This document shows positions 35,859 through 45,274 of a stretch of DNA of 64,000 nt, piece by piece. The notes below the pieces were generated by a model. It had not been told where the DNA came from. It saw nothing but the letters and a program-made list of their open reading frames with translations, and ran no database searches. A program made the position numbers and the translations under genes. How positions within the stretch are numbered: the stretch's first letter is position 1; each line of letters begins with the position of its first letter. The stretch lies in contig JBEAXK010000063.1 in the NCBI GenBank assembly GCA_041159865.1, forward strand, positions 1 through 64,000, read 5' to 3'. The DNA comes from BJGN01 sp041159865 (GTDB lineage: Bacteria; Bacteroidota; Bacteroidia; Chitinophagales; Saprospiraceae).

Positions 35859-36194
35859 TCAAGCTTCTCCTCTGGTTGTAAAGTGCATTGGCGGAACATA
35901 GTTATTAGCATTTGGATCCACGATTTCACCAAATTGGGCTTCATACCTTTTAATATTATCCGCCATTGCACCTAATAGTCTTTTAGCATGTTGAGGAGTC
36001 AGGATTATTCTTGATTTTACCTTTGCCTTTGGAACGTTTGGAACCAAAAGAATAAAATCCACCACAAATTCAGCATTACTATGAGAAATAACTGCTAAAT
36101 TAGAATAGATTCCCTCAGCAATTTCTTCAGATAATTCAATATTCATTGAATTTTCCATTTCCTGCATATCCAGGTTTTCGTTTGATTTCGCCAT
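35859..36194 (-). CDS. DUF3467 protein
   Basis: A 111-residue protein of the DUF3467 family: IYSNLAVISHSNAEFVVDF, the central PKAKVKSRIILTPQHAKRLL and NIKRYEAQFGEI are the family blocks. No signal peptide or membrane segment is visible and the function is unknown. It begins 7 bases after topA and is probably co-transcribed with it; the linkage with a topoisomerase is worth noting but not explained. Confidence 0.9.
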   Translation of the reverse strand: MAKSNENLDMQEMENSMNIELSEEIAEGIYSNLAVISHSNAEFVVDFILLVPNVPKAKVKSRIILTPQHAKRLLGAMADNIKRYEAQFGEIVDPNANNYVPPMHFTTRGEA

Positions 36195-36201
36195 CGATTA
36201 A

Positions 36202-38745
36202 TTATTTTGCTTTAGACTTTTTTATTGATGTTTTCGCTTTGAATGCTTCCGGAAGTTGCTTTTCGATTATCTTTTTAATAGTATCTAAATCTAACTGAGC
36301 TGCTAATTCATCATCTACCTTTACACCATCAGTTTTGGGAAAGGAGATCATGTCTTTTTTGAAACGAATAAAAGGTCCCCAACGTCCTCTTTCGATACTA
36401 ATATGTTCAGTTTCCCAATGTTGAATAAATCTATTATTTTCCTTGTTAATTTTGGCAACAATAAGCTCCTCCATATCTTTTTCAGAGATGGTATCAGGAT
36501 TATATTTTTTAGGAATATTGATAAAAAAATCTTTCCATTTTAAAAATGGACCAAACCTGCCTTTACCTTTAGTAACGGGAGCATTCTGATAGTGATATAC
36601 GGGTGCATCTTCCTTTTCTTTCTGATCAATTAATACCTGAGCCTCTTCCATGGATAAGGTAAAAGGATCAATAGATCTTGGAATAGATATAAATTTTTCT
36701 CCAAATTTAACATATGGTCCAAATTTACCCTTACCTATTGAAACTTTTTCCTCCAGATAGGTTCCCAGATCTCTAGGTAAGGAGAAAAGCAAGAGAGCTT
36801 CTTCAAAAGTAAGTGTTTCTATAGACTGACCAGCTACTAAATTGCCATATTTAGGTTTTTCATCAGGCCCTAACTCATCCTGTGCACCCATTTGGACCAC
36901 AGGACCTACTCTGGTCATTCTTGTTAAAATAGTCAAACCACTTACAGGGTCTTTTCCAAGAATTCTTTCTCTTGTTGGCCTTGAGGCACTCTCCATGGTT
37001 TGAACAACCAGTTCATGGAAAGGGAAATAGAAATCATTAAGCATTTTAGTCCATGAAATTTTCCCCAAAGCCACTTCATCAAATTTTTCTTCAATCTCAG
37101 CGGTAAAAGAGTAATTCATAATCTCTACAAAATTTTCGTCAAGGAAATCAGCTACTGTAATACCCATATCTGTTGGTACCAGTCGGTTTTTAAAAGAACC
37201 AGTATTTTCCTTTAAAGAAAGAATAGAAATTTTATCATTTTCAAGTTTTAAAACCTGAAATATTTGTTCCACGCCATCTCTGGACTCTTTAACCACATAA
37301 CCTCTCCCTTCCTCCATAATTTTGCTAATAGTTGGAGCATAAGTAGAGGGTCTGCCAATTCCTAATTCCTCTAATTTCTTCACTAATCCCGCCTCGGAAT
37401 ATCGAGAAGGACCTCTTGTTTGCCTCTCGGTAGCTTTCATTTCCTTTAAAGCCAAAGATTGATCTACTTTAAGAGGTGGGAGCATTCCTTTTACATCATC
37501 TTCTTCTTCATCATCATTAGATTCAAGATAAAGTTTTAAAAATCCATCAAATTTAAGAACCTCACCTTCTGCTTGAAGAACCGCTTTTGGCAAAGTTGAA
37601 ATTCCTATTTTAACCAGCGTTTTCTCAAGTACTGCTTCTGCCATTTGTGAAGCCATCGCTCGTTTCCATATAAGTTCATATAGTCTGCATTCATCTCTAT
37701 CGCCACTTATTTGCGCTTTTTCAAAATAGGTTGGTCTTATAGCTTCATGTGCCTCTTGCGCATTTGCCGATTTACTTTTATACCTTCTTGGCGTTGCATA
37801 TTTTGCACCAAAAGAATGGGTAATTTCCGTTTCAATGGCTTTAATAGCCTGTTCACTTAAATTTGTTGAATCTGTTCTCATGTAGGAAATATGCCCAGCC
37901 TCATATAACTTTTGAGCCACAATCATGGTTCTTTGAACTGAGAAACCTAATTTCCTACTTGCTTCCTGTTGTAAAGTAGACGTAGTGAAAGGAGGTGCAG
38001 GTTTTCTGGTCAGAGGCTTTACCTCAATGGACTGTATATTATATTCTGCACCAATACATTTATTTAAAAAATCACTGGCCTGATTTATCCCTGATAACTT
38101 ATTAGTAAGTTCAGATTTTAAAATAACTGATTTCCCCAATTCATTGAAAACAGAGAAATAGGCTTCAACTTTAAAAAATAGTTCAGAATTAAATTGATTA
38201 ATTTCCCTTTCTTTTTCTACAATTAATTTTACAGCGACAGATTGTACTCTACCCGCTGATAATTTCCCTTTGACCTTTCTCCAGAGAATTTCAGATAATT
38301 CAAAGCCTACCAGCCTGTCCAGAATTCTTCTTGCCTGTTGAGCATTTACAAGATTTAAATCGATATTTCTTGGCGACTGAATAGCCTTCGTTATGGCAGG
38401 TTTCGTAATTTCTCTAAATACGATTCTTTTTGTCTGATGAATATCAAGATTTAAAACCTCACATAAATGCCAGGAAATAGCTTCACCTTCACGATCCTCG
38501 TCCGTTGCCAGCCAAACCTCATCTACTTTTTTAACGGCATCTTTTAAATCTTTTACTAATTTTAGCTTTTCTGGGGAGATAATATAATGAGGTTTAAAAT
38601 CCATGGATATGTCCACAGCACTGTTCCCTTTTTCTAAATCTCTGATATGACCATAACTCGATTTAACAGTAAAATCGCCACCCAGAAATTTTTCAATGGT
38701 TTTAGCTTTAGCGGGTGACTCAACAATAAGAAGGTGTTTGGGCAT
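36202..38745 (-). CDS. topA: DNA topoisomerase I
   Basis: An 847-residue type IA topoisomerase that relaxes negative supercoils by cutting one strand. It starts with the Toprim domain (LLIVESPAKAKTIEKFLG and DEDREGEAISWHL), contains the active-site Tyr in YEAGHISYMRTDSTNLS, and GLVKKLEELGIGRPSTYA. The C terminus has three repeats of a KFGPYVKFGEKFISIP type (also RFGPFLKWKDFFINIP and RWGPFIRFKKDMISFP) instead of zinc ribbons, a common arrangement in Bacteroidota. First gene of a topA-DUF3467 unit, with a promoter box 42 bases upstream. Confidence 0.97.
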   Translation of the reverse strand: MPKHLLIVESPAKAKTIEKFLGGDFTVKSSYGHIRDLEKGNSAVDISMDFKPHYIISPEKLKLVKDLKDAVKKVDEVWLATDEDREGEAISWHLCEVLNLDIHQTKRIVFREITKPAITKAIQSPRNIDLNLVNAQQARRILDRLVGFELSEILWRKVKGKLSAGRVQSVAVKLIVEKEREINQFNSELFFKVEAYFSVFNELGKSVILKSELTNKLSGINQASDFLNKCIGAEYNIQSIEVKPLTRKPAPPFTTSTLQQEASRKLGFSVQRTMIVAQKLYEAGHISYMRTDSTNLSEQAIKAIETEITHSFGAKYATPRRYKSKSANAQEAHEAIRPTYFEKAQISGDRDECRLYELIWKRAMASQMAEAVLEKTLVKIGISTLPKAVLQAEGEVLKFDGFLKLYLESNDDEEEDDVKGMLPPLKVDQSLALKEMKATERQTRGPSRYSEAGLVKKLEELGIGRPSTYAPTISKIMEEGRGYVVKESRDGVEQIFQVLKLENDKISILSLKENTGSFKNRLVPTDMGITVADFLDENFVEIMNYSFTAEIEEKFDEVALGKISWTKMLNDFYFPFHELVVQTMESASRPTRERILGKDPVSGLTILTRMTRVGPVVQMGAQDELGPDEKPKYGNLVAGQSIETLTFEEALLLFSLPRDLGTYLEEKVSIGKGKFGPYVKFGEKFISIPRSIDPFTLSMEEAQVLIDQKEKEDAPVYHYQNAPVTKGKGRFGPFLKWKDFFINIPKKYNPDTISEKDMEELIVAKINKENNRFIQHWETEHISIERGRWGPFIRFKKDMISFPKTDGVKVDDELAAQLDLDTIKKIIEKQLPEAFKAKTSIKKSKAK

Positions 38746-38787
38746 AATAAAATGTTATATTCAGGAATTGATTTTTGAATCAAACCC

Positions 38788-38820
38788 CAAAAGTATTGTA
38801 AAAAAAATAATAATGTCAAA
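38788..38820 (-). promoter_or_regulatory. Promoter of topA (TACTTTTG with TTTG about 21 bases upstream)
   Basis: On the minus strand, TTTG at 38820-38817, 21 bases, then TACTTTTG at 38795-38788. The ATG of topA is at 38745, so the leader is about 36 bases. The spacer is two or three bases longer than ideal. Confidence 0.5.
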
Positions 38821-38886
38821 TTAATCTCTGAAATTTAGGGTTAAAATATTCAGAATACGATTTTATATCTTTTAAATGGGCAAAAA

Positions 38887-40017
38887 ATGATACAATTAGA
38901 CGGACAATCTTGTAAATATATTTATGTTGCAGCATCAAGCCAACATGTTGGTAAGACTACATCGACCTTGGGGATTGTTGCTAATTTACTTGCAAAGGGT
39001 TATAATACAGGTTACTGTAAGCCTGTAGGTCAAAAGTTTATTTCTTTGAATGGAACGATAGCAGATAAAGATGCCGTTTTATTTTCTGAAGTGATAGGAT
39101 TTAGAATGAAACCAGAGATTCACAGCCCAGTAATTTTAGGTAAAGGAGTTACCAAGGAATTTTTAGATAATCCTGAGAAGTTTAATTTTGAGGAAAAATT
39201 AATGATTGCGCATAAAGAGCTAAGTGAGCAATATGATATTGTTGTATATGAAGGAACAGGACACCCTGGCGTGGGTAGTATTGTAGATTTATCTAATGCA
39301 AGAGTTGCAAAATTATTAAATGCTGGGGTCATTATGGTCGTAGAGGGAGGTATTGGAAGCACTATTGATATGTTAAACATGAACCTTTCCTTATTTAGAG
39401 AAGAAAATGTTCCTGTTTTAGGAATCATAGTAAATAAAGTAAAACCAGAAAAAAAAGAAGAAATCGTGCATTATCTTAATCTCAAACTAAAACAGTTGAA
39501 TCTAAAATTATTAGGCGTACTTCCTTATGATAATTCCCTTTCTCTACCTATTATGGAGGCCATCAGGCAAGCTGTAGAAGGTAGAGTAGTTTTAAATGAG
39601 GAATATATGAATAACAGGATCGAAGATTTTATAGCTGGATCTTTAATTGATGCGGAAGAATTTGCTGCAACTGAAAATTTATTGCTTGTAACGAGTATAA
39701 AAAGAATTGGTGAAGCCATAAAAAAAATCAAAGCGATCACCGCTGCAAAAGGACTTAAAAAATCACCTTTGTCGGGCGTTATCATAACCAGTGATGGCAG
39801 ACAACATAAATGGATTGATCCGGAAGAATTAAATCTTCCCTATTTAAAAACACATAAAATACCCGTTATTACTACTTTACTCGACACCTATGGATCGGTA
39901 GTTAAGGTGAGCAGAATTGAAGTGAAAATTAATAACCGAACTCCTTGGAAATCAAAACGTGCCATTGAACTGATTTCAGATAATGTGGACTTTGATACCT
40001 TGCTAAAAAGTATATGA
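38887..40017 (+). CDS. Stand-alone P-loop/DRTGG protein related to the Pta N-terminal region
   Basis: A 376-residue cytoplasmic protein. The N-terminal domain is a dethiobiotin-synthetase-like P-loop ATPase (AAA_26): SSQHVGKTTSTLGIVANLL (18-36), YCKPVGQKF and YEGTGHPGVGSI. After about residue 215 comes a DRTGG-type domain. This combination is the regulatory N-terminal part of long phosphate acetyltransferases, but the catalytic PTA domain is absent. Such proteins are found alone in several phyla with unknown job; sensing of nucleotide or metabolite is only a guess. It is followed 16 bases later by purB. Confidence 0.78.
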   Translation: MIQLDGQSCKYIYVAASSQHVGKTTSTLGIVANLLAKGYNTGYCKPVGQKFISLNGTIADKDAVLFSEVIGFRMKPEIHSPVILGKGVTKEFLDNPEKFNFEEKLMIAHKELSEQYDIVVYEGTGHPGVGSIVDLSNARVAKLLNAGVIMVVEGGIGSTIDMLNMNLSLFREENVPVLGIIVNKVKPEKKEEIVHYLNLKLKQLNLKLLGVLPYDNSLSLPIMEAIRQAVEGRVVLNEEYMNNRIEDFIAGSLIDAEEFAATENLLLVTSIKRIGEAIKKIKAITAAKGLKKSPLSGVIITSDGRQHKWIDPEELNLPYLKTHKIPVITTLLDTYGSVVKVSRIEVKINNRTPWKSKRAIELISDNVDFDTLLKSI

Positions 40018-40033
40018 ACCTTTAATTTTTTTT

Positions 40034-41377
40034 ATGATAAACGCAATTTCACCTATTGATGGTCGCTATGCTGACAAAACAAAGGAATTAACACCCTTTT
40101 TCAGCGAATATGCTTTAATAAAATACAGAATTTATATAGAAATTCATTATTTATTGAAATTATCAAATCAGATTTCATTTCGAGGATCGAATCTAATTGA
40201 ATCAAACAAAGAAGCCATACTAGCCATTTTCTCACAATTTGACGAACATGAGGCAGAAAAAATAAAGAAAATTGAAATCACAACAAATCATGACATAAAA
40301 GCAGTAGAATACTACTTAAAAGATAAGTTTAAAGAATTAGGTATATCAGAAGTTGCTGAATGGATACATTTCGGTTTAACATCTCAAGACATAAATAATA
40401 CCGCAATACCATTGTCCATTAAAGAATATTTGCATGAAAAATATTTACCCAACTTAACTAACCTACAGCAAAAAATAATGGAAATGGAAGACTCCTGGTT
40501 TCATATTCCCTTACTAGCAAGAACTCACGGTCAACCTGCATCGCCTACAACGCTTGGAAAAGAAATGGGAGTATTTGCTTCTCGGTTAAAAGTACAGATA
40601 GATCAACTCAAAAAACTACCCTTAAATGGAAAATTTGGGGGTGCAACAGGAAATTTCAATGCACATTATATAGCTTTTCCGAATGTCAACTGGCATGCTT
40701 TTGCAGAAGAATTTTTATCTTCCATAGGCTTGGAGAGATCAAAACCTACTACTCAAATTGAGCACTATGATAATCTGGCTGCACTCTTTCATAATCTGCA
40801 ACGAATAAATACAATTTTAATAGATTTTTCCAGAGATATCTGGACTTATATATCTATGGATTATTTTAAACAAAAAACTATTGCAGGTGAAATTGGATCT
40901 TCTGCTATGCCTCATAAAGTGAATCCAATTGATTTTGAAAATGCAGAAGGAAATTTTGGAGTAGCAAATGCTCTTTTTCAGCATTTGGCTGAAAAATTAC
41001 CCATATCCAGGTTACAGCGAGACCTTACTGATAGCACAGTTTTAAGAAACACGGGTGTTCCATTTGCACATACCCTAATAGCAGTAAAATCTATTGAAAA
41101 AGGAATAACTAAATTATTGGTTCAGGAAGAAAAAATTGCTGGGGATTTACGAAACAACTGGATGGTAGTCGCAGAGGCCATTCAGACTGTTCTTCGAAGA
41201 GAAGGATATCCAAAGCCTTATGAAGCACTGAAAGAATTAACCCGAGGTGTAACGCAAATATCAGAAAATGAAATGCAACTGTTTATAGATCAGCTTCAGG
41301 TAGATGCAAAAATTAAAATGGAACTAAAAAATATAACGCCATTTAATTATATTGGAAAAGCGGAAAAATCACATTAA
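40034..41377 (+). CDS. purB: Adenylosuccinate lyase
   Basis: A 447-residue fumarase/aspartase-superfamily lyase for two steps of purine synthesis (SAICAR to AICAR, adenylosuccinate to AMP). It opens INAISPIDGRYADKT, has TTNHDIKAVEYYLK, HFGLTSQDINN, ARTHGQPASPTTLGKE and the signature loop GSSAMPHKVNPIDFENAEGN with the catalytic Ser. Length and order match the PurB type of Escherichia coli. It sits between the P-loop/DRTGG gene and a CocE-like hydrolase, likely sharing a transcript with the first. Confidence 0.97.
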   Translation: MINAISPIDGRYADKTKELTPFFSEYALIKYRIYIEIHYLLKLSNQISFRGSNLIESNKEAILAIFSQFDEHEAEKIKKIEITTNHDIKAVEYYLKDKFKELGISEVAEWIHFGLTSQDINNTAIPLSIKEYLHEKYLPNLTNLQQKIMEMEDSWFHIPLLARTHGQPASPTTLGKEMGVFASRLKVQIDQLKKLPLNGKFGGATGNFNAHYIAFPNVNWHAFAEEFLSSIGLERSKPTTQIEHYDNLAALFHNLQRINTILIDFSRDIWTYISMDYFKQKTIAGEIGSSAMPHKVNPIDFENAEGNFGVANALFQHLAEKLPISRLQRDLTDSTVLRNTGVPFAHTLIAVKSIEKGITKLLVQEEKIAGDLRNNWMVVAEAIQTVLRREGYPKPYEALKELTRGVTQISENEMQLFIDQLQVDAKIKMELKNITPFNYIGKAEKSH

Positions 41378-41387
41378 AACCGAAAAC

Positions 41388-43259
41388 ATGAAAAAACATT
41401 TATTTTTTCTTTTCTTATTGCCCTATTTTTTATTGGGGCAAACAGAAACAATCACTTTAGAAAAATTAAAAGAGATTGCTGTTGTAGATCAAAAAGTTAT
41501 GATGCCAATGAGGGATGGTATCAGATTGGCTACCGATATTTACAGACCTAAAACACCTGGCAAATATCCGGTTATTCTCTCAAAAACACCTTATAATTTC
41601 AATCAATGGATAGATGGCAAAGAGATGATCCGGCAATATGAAGCAGCCTATGATGCAGTAAAAAAAGGATATGTTTATATCGTACAAAATGAAAGAGGAC
41701 GCTTTTTCTCAGAAGGTATATGGGATATATTAGGAACCCCGACAACCGATGGGTATGATGCATTTACATGGATTTCTTCCCAAGATTGGTCGAATAAAAA
41801 AATAGGAACAATTGGCTGTTCTTCAACTGCAGAATGGCAAATGGCAGTCGCTTCCCTGGATCATCCTGCACATACCGCCCTTATACCACAAGGATTCGGT
41901 GCAGGCGTTGGAAGAATTGGTGGTTTGTACGAACAAGGAAACTGGTTTAGAGGAGGTGCTCAACAAATGTTATTTACTTCCTGGCTTTATGGAGTGCAAA
42001 ATGACCGTGTCAGGCCTATGTTTCCAGTGGATATCACACAAGAAGAATTAATACGAGTTTCTAGAAATTTTGATTTAGCTCCCGAAAACCCTAAAGTAGA
42101 TTGGAGTGTAGCTCTAAAACACCTGCCCGTTCAAGATATAATTAAAAATGTAAATGGACCAATCGGAGTTTATGAGGATATGATACGCAGAAAACCAAAT
42201 GACCCTAAATGGTATCAAGGTGGACTTTTCCATGACAATATGGCATTTAATAAACCTTCTTTCTGGTTCGTTTCTTGGTATGACGTAGCATCAACACCCA
42301 ACATAGCCTTGTTTAATCTTTTGAGAGATAAATCAAAATTCCCCAAAGCAGCCGATAATCAATATCTCGTCATTGCACCAACGTTACACTGTTCTTTCAA
42401 AAGAGCCACAGAAAATACGACTGTTGGTGAAAGAAATGTCGGAGATGCCCGACTTGATTATGACGCATTGACCTATAGCTGGTTTGATTATTGGTTAAAA
42501 TCTGAGGAAAATGGGATAAAAAATAAACTGCCAAGGGTTCAATATTTTACTATGGGATCTAATAAATGGCAACAGAGTGAAACCTGGCCACCCGCTGAAG
42601 CGAAGGCTACTACCTACTATCTCAATAGTGGCGGCAAGGCTAATACCAGAAATGGAAATGGCAGCCTGACTTTGGCACCACCAAAAGTTGATCAACCTGA
42701 TGAATTTATTTATAATCCGGAAAATCCAGTTCCTTCTTTTGGCGGAAATGTTTGCTGTATTGGTAATGCCATACAAGGTGGATCTTTTGATCAGCAAACG
42801 ATGGAACTAAGAGAAGATATTTTAGTGTATTCTACTCCCCCATTAACAGAAGATGTTGAAATAAGCGGTTTTATTGAATCTGTTCTCTTTGTATCTTCTG
42901 ATGCTAAAGACACCGATTTTACCTTAAAATTGATTGATGTATATCCAGACGGAAAAGCTTATAATCTCGATGAAACGATCCAGAGAGTAAGATACAGAGA
43001 AGGGTATGAAAAAGAAGTATTTATGGATAATAATCAGGTATATGAAGTGAAACTCTCAGCTCTTTCAACCAGCAACTTTTTTCCAAAAGGACACCAGATC
43101 AGAATTGAAATTTCAAGCAGTAATTTTCCTCGTTTTGAAAGAAACTTAAATACAGGTGGAAATAATTATGATGAAAGTAAAGGGGTAATAGCCAGAAACA
43201 AAGTTCATCACAGTACAAAATATCCATCAAGAATTATTTTACCCTTGATAAAAAAATAA
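41388..43259 (+). CDS. Secreted CocE/NonD family hydrolase (X-Pro peptidase S15-like)
   Basis: From ATG 41388 the protein is 623 residues with a clean signal peptide; an earlier in-frame start inside purB would add 12 residues before it and is not preferred. MMPMRDGIRLATDIYRP is the usual family opening, then GTIGCSSTAEWQMAV with the nucleophile Ser, SWYDVASTPN with the likely Asp, APTLHCSF with the likely His, and a C-terminal beta-jelly-roll (PLTEDVEISG to RIEISSSNFPRFERN). Relatives cut esters, amides or dipeptides with a Pro; substrate not readable. It starts 10 bases after purB. Confidence 0.9.
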   Translation: MKKHLFFLFLLPYFLLGQTETITLEKLKEIAVVDQKVMMPMRDGIRLATDIYRPKTPGKYPVILSKTPYNFNQWIDGKEMIRQYEAAYDAVKKGYVYIVQNERGRFFSEGIWDILGTPTTDGYDAFTWISSQDWSNKKIGTIGCSSTAEWQMAVASLDHPAHTALIPQGFGAGVGRIGGLYEQGNWFRGGAQQMLFTSWLYGVQNDRVRPMFPVDITQEELIRVSRNFDLAPENPKVDWSVALKHLPVQDIIKNVNGPIGVYEDMIRRKPNDPKWYQGGLFHDNMAFNKPSFWFVSWYDVASTPNIALFNLLRDKSKFPKAADNQYLVIAPTLHCSFKRATENTTVGERNVGDARLDYDALTYSWFDYWLKSEENGIKNKLPRVQYFTMGSNKWQQSETWPPAEAKATTYYLNSGGKANTRNGNGSLTLAPPKVDQPDEFIYNPENPVPSFGGNVCCIGNAIQGGSFDQQTMELREDILVYSTPPLTEDVEISGFIESVLFVSSDAKDTDFTLKLIDVYPDGKAYNLDETIQRVRYREGYEKEVFMDNNQVYEVKLSALSTSNFFPKGHQIRIEISSSNFPRFERNLNTGGNNYDESKGVIARNKVHHSTKYPSRIILPLIKK

Positions 43260-43262
43260 GCA

Positions 43263-44663
43263 TTAAAGGAATTCTTGTCCCGAACTCAAGAGTTCGGGAT
43301 AAGAAATTCTTTGATGATAAAAAGTCTTTATATATTCTTTAAATACATCTTTACAAAGTTCCAGTTCTTCAAAAGATAACCTTGATTCCTGAAACTGACC
43401 TAACTTTATTTTGTTTTCTATCAATCTGTCAATTAATTCGAACATATCTCTTTCTGTCGGATTTTTCAAACTTCGACAAGCAGCCTCAACGGTATCTGCT
43501 AACATAACAATCGACTGTTCTCTGGTAGAAGGTTTAGGACCTGGATAAGTGAAATCTGATTCATTTCCTTGACATTCATCTTGAGACGCCTTAAATTTTC
43601 TGTAAAAATATTCTACTTTGGTGGTTCCATGATGGGTTCTGATGAAATCAATGATAATTTCAGGTAAACGATATTTTCTGCCTAATTCTATCCCATCATT
43701 TACATGTTTTATGATAAGTTCAGCACTTCTGTTGAAAGACTGATTTTCATAAGGATTAAAAGTTTGCATGTTTTCATTAAAATATCCAGGATTTACCAAT
43801 TTACCAATATCATGGTATAACCCCCCAACTCTACAAAGGAGACTGTTTACATGAATTTTCTGTGCAGCTGCTTCAGCTAAATAACTTACCTGTATGGAGT
43901 GTTGATAAGTTCCAGGTGCTTTTTGAGCTAATTCTTTTAATAAAAAATTATCAAGACTTCCTAATTCCATTAATGAAAATGAGGAAGTAAAAGAAAATAT
44001 TTTCTCTAAAAAAGGTATGATGAGATATGTAATTAGCAATAAGAAAGTCTGAATAAATACAAAGAAAAATATATGATTTTTGGAGGTATTTAAGGGAGAA
44101 TATATCATTTTTAAACTTCCTAATAACAATAAGGAAGAAAAACTTACCACAAAAATGCTACCAATAATAAATAGGGGTTTTTTGCTGTCAAATGGCAAAA
44201 ATAAAATTAAAAGACCAGTAAAAAGCTGCAAAAACAGCCATTCAACTGGAGCACTCAAGGAAAGTGAAATACTTAAAATAGTAGCCAGATAAATAGCAAA
44301 AGACAGACTTTCAGAATAAAAATATTTGATAACCAATAAAATAATTCCCAAAGGTAAGGAATAGATTAAATCAATATTAAATTGATTAAGTACATGAGCA
44401 GAAAGAACAAAAAATGGAATCCAGCACAATAAAAAAAAGATAGATCTTGGTAATTTTTCATCTACATTTAAAGATCTAAAAATAATAAGAGTCAATAAGG
44501 AAAATATGCAGATCAATACAGAAACTAAGCCAAGATGATTTAAAAAATCACCTTTATTAAAAACTTGAAAAAACACATATAAAGAGAAAACAGTTAATCC
44601 TGTAAAGATTATTATGGTAACAAGACGAAATGAATTTGCCGAAAAAACATTATTAGCAGGCAT
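43263..44663 (-). CDS. Membrane HD-domain protein, short 7TM-HD form
   Basis: A 466-residue protein with about seven or eight membrane helices (residues 10-235) followed by an HD phosphohydrolase domain: TYQHSIQVSYLAEAAA, GGLYHDIGKLVNP with the HD pair, and FIRTHHGTTKVEYFY. The HDIG/PgpH-type relatives hydrolyse cyclic di-AMP. The usual extracellular 7TMR-HDED sensor between helices 1 and 2 is missing here, making it about 200 residues shorter than common Bacteroidota homologues. The last 13 codons lie in a large inverted repeat. A -7 box lies 16 bases before the ATG. Confidence 0.85.
   Translation of the reverse strand: MPANNVFSANSFRLVTIIIFTGLTVFSLYVFFQVFNKGDFLNHLGLVSVLICIFSLLTLIIFRSLNVDEKLPRSIFFLLCWIPFFVLSAHVLNQFNIDLIYSLPLGIILLVIKYFYSESLSFAIYLATILSISLSLSAPVEWLFLQLFTGLLILFLPFDSKKPLFIIGSIFVVSFSSLLLLGSLKMIYSPLNTSKNHIFFFVFIQTFLLLITYLIIPFLEKIFSFTSSFSLMELGSLDNFLLKELAQKAPGTYQHSIQVSYLAEAAAQKIHVNSLLCRVGGLYHDIGKLVNPGYFNENMQTFNPYENQSFNRSAELIIKHVNDGIELGRKYRLPEIIIDFIRTHHGTTKVEYFYRKFKASQDECQGNESDFTYPGPKPSTREQSIVMLADTVEAACRSLKNPTERDMFELIDRLIENKIKLGQFQESRLSFEELELCKDVFKEYIKTFYHQRISYPELLSSGQEFL
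43269..43309. repeat. Near-perfect 41-base inverted repeat at the 3' end of the HD-domain gene
   Basis: Arms 43269-43287 and 43290-43309 pair over 19 positions with one G-T pair and a single bulged base; the core TCCCGAACTC pairs without fault. It encodes the last residues (SYPELLSSGQEF) of the HD-domain protein and ends 10 bases from the stop of the convergent CocE-like gene. It may work as a bidirectional terminator, although the nearest T run on the minus strand (43256-43250) is 12 bases away, or be a small repeated element that extended the gene. Confidence 0.6.
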
Positions 44664-44679
44664 AACTTAAATTGCCCTG

Positions 44680-44687
44680 CAAATTTA
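44680..44687 (-). promoter_or_regulatory. -7 promoter box (TAAATTTG) of the HD-domain gene
   Basis: Exact TAnnTTTG on the minus strand, 16 bases before the ATG at 44663, in the 53-base gap after the adenosyltransferase gene. It suggests a leader of about 10 bases and transcription separate from the upstream genes. Confidence 0.45.
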
Positions 44688-44716
44688 TAGGAAATTAAAA
44701 GAAATCAAAATTTATT

Positions 44717-45259
44717 TTAATTCCCCTTCCAGACAATTTCCTCCACATTAAGCCTTTTCGCATGAAACCTTGCTAAGGTGAACAAAAAATCAGAGAATCG
44801 ATTAATAAAAGCTAATATTTGACTGTCTACAGATTCAAATTCAGATAGTGAAACAATATTTCTTTCAACTCTTCTGCATACTACACGGGCAAGGTGACAA
44901 TATGAAATAAGTACATTTCCACCAGGTAAAATAAAATTTGTCAAAGGTGATAATCTGTCATCCATTCTATCAATTTCATCTTCCAGTTTTTGAATTAAGT
45001 CAACAGAAAGTTCAGGTGCCTTAAAGGTACTATTAGAAGGTGTGGCCAACTTCGAACCTACTACAAATAATTGATTCTGTATATATCTCAGAAAATTAAC
45101 TGAAGATTGTTCCTCGGTTAAATCAGCTAAAAGCCCTATCCATGCATTTAACTCATCCACACCACCGTAAGCTTCAATTCGAATATTATTTTTTAGAATT
45201 GGCTTACCGCCAATCAAGGAAGTTTTTCCTGAGTCCCCGTTTTTGGTATATATTTTCAT
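44717..45259 (-). CDS. PduO-type ATP:cob(I)alamin adenosyltransferase
   Basis: A 180-residue protein that adds the adenosyl group to cob(I)alamin. The N-terminal KIYTKNGDSGKTSLIGG is the PduO ATP-binding signature (more often TGDxGxT), followed by EAYGGVDELNAWIGLL, FILPGGN and the helix with CHLARVVCRRVERN, which holds the conserved Arg residues. A cobalamin-dependent enzyme is implied elsewhere in the genome. It lies 15 bases after the ABC ATPase gene on the same strand. Confidence 0.93.
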   Translation of the reverse strand: MKIYTKNGDSGKTSLIGGKPILKNNIRIEAYGGVDELNAWIGLLADLTEEQSSVNFLRYIQNQLFVVGSKLATPSNSTFKAPELSVDLIQKLEDEIDRMDDRLSPLTNFILPGGNVLISYCHLARVVCRRVERNIVSLSEFESVDSQILAFINRFSDFLFTLARFHAKRLNVEEIVWKGN

Positions 45260-45274
45260 AAAGATAGATAGAAA

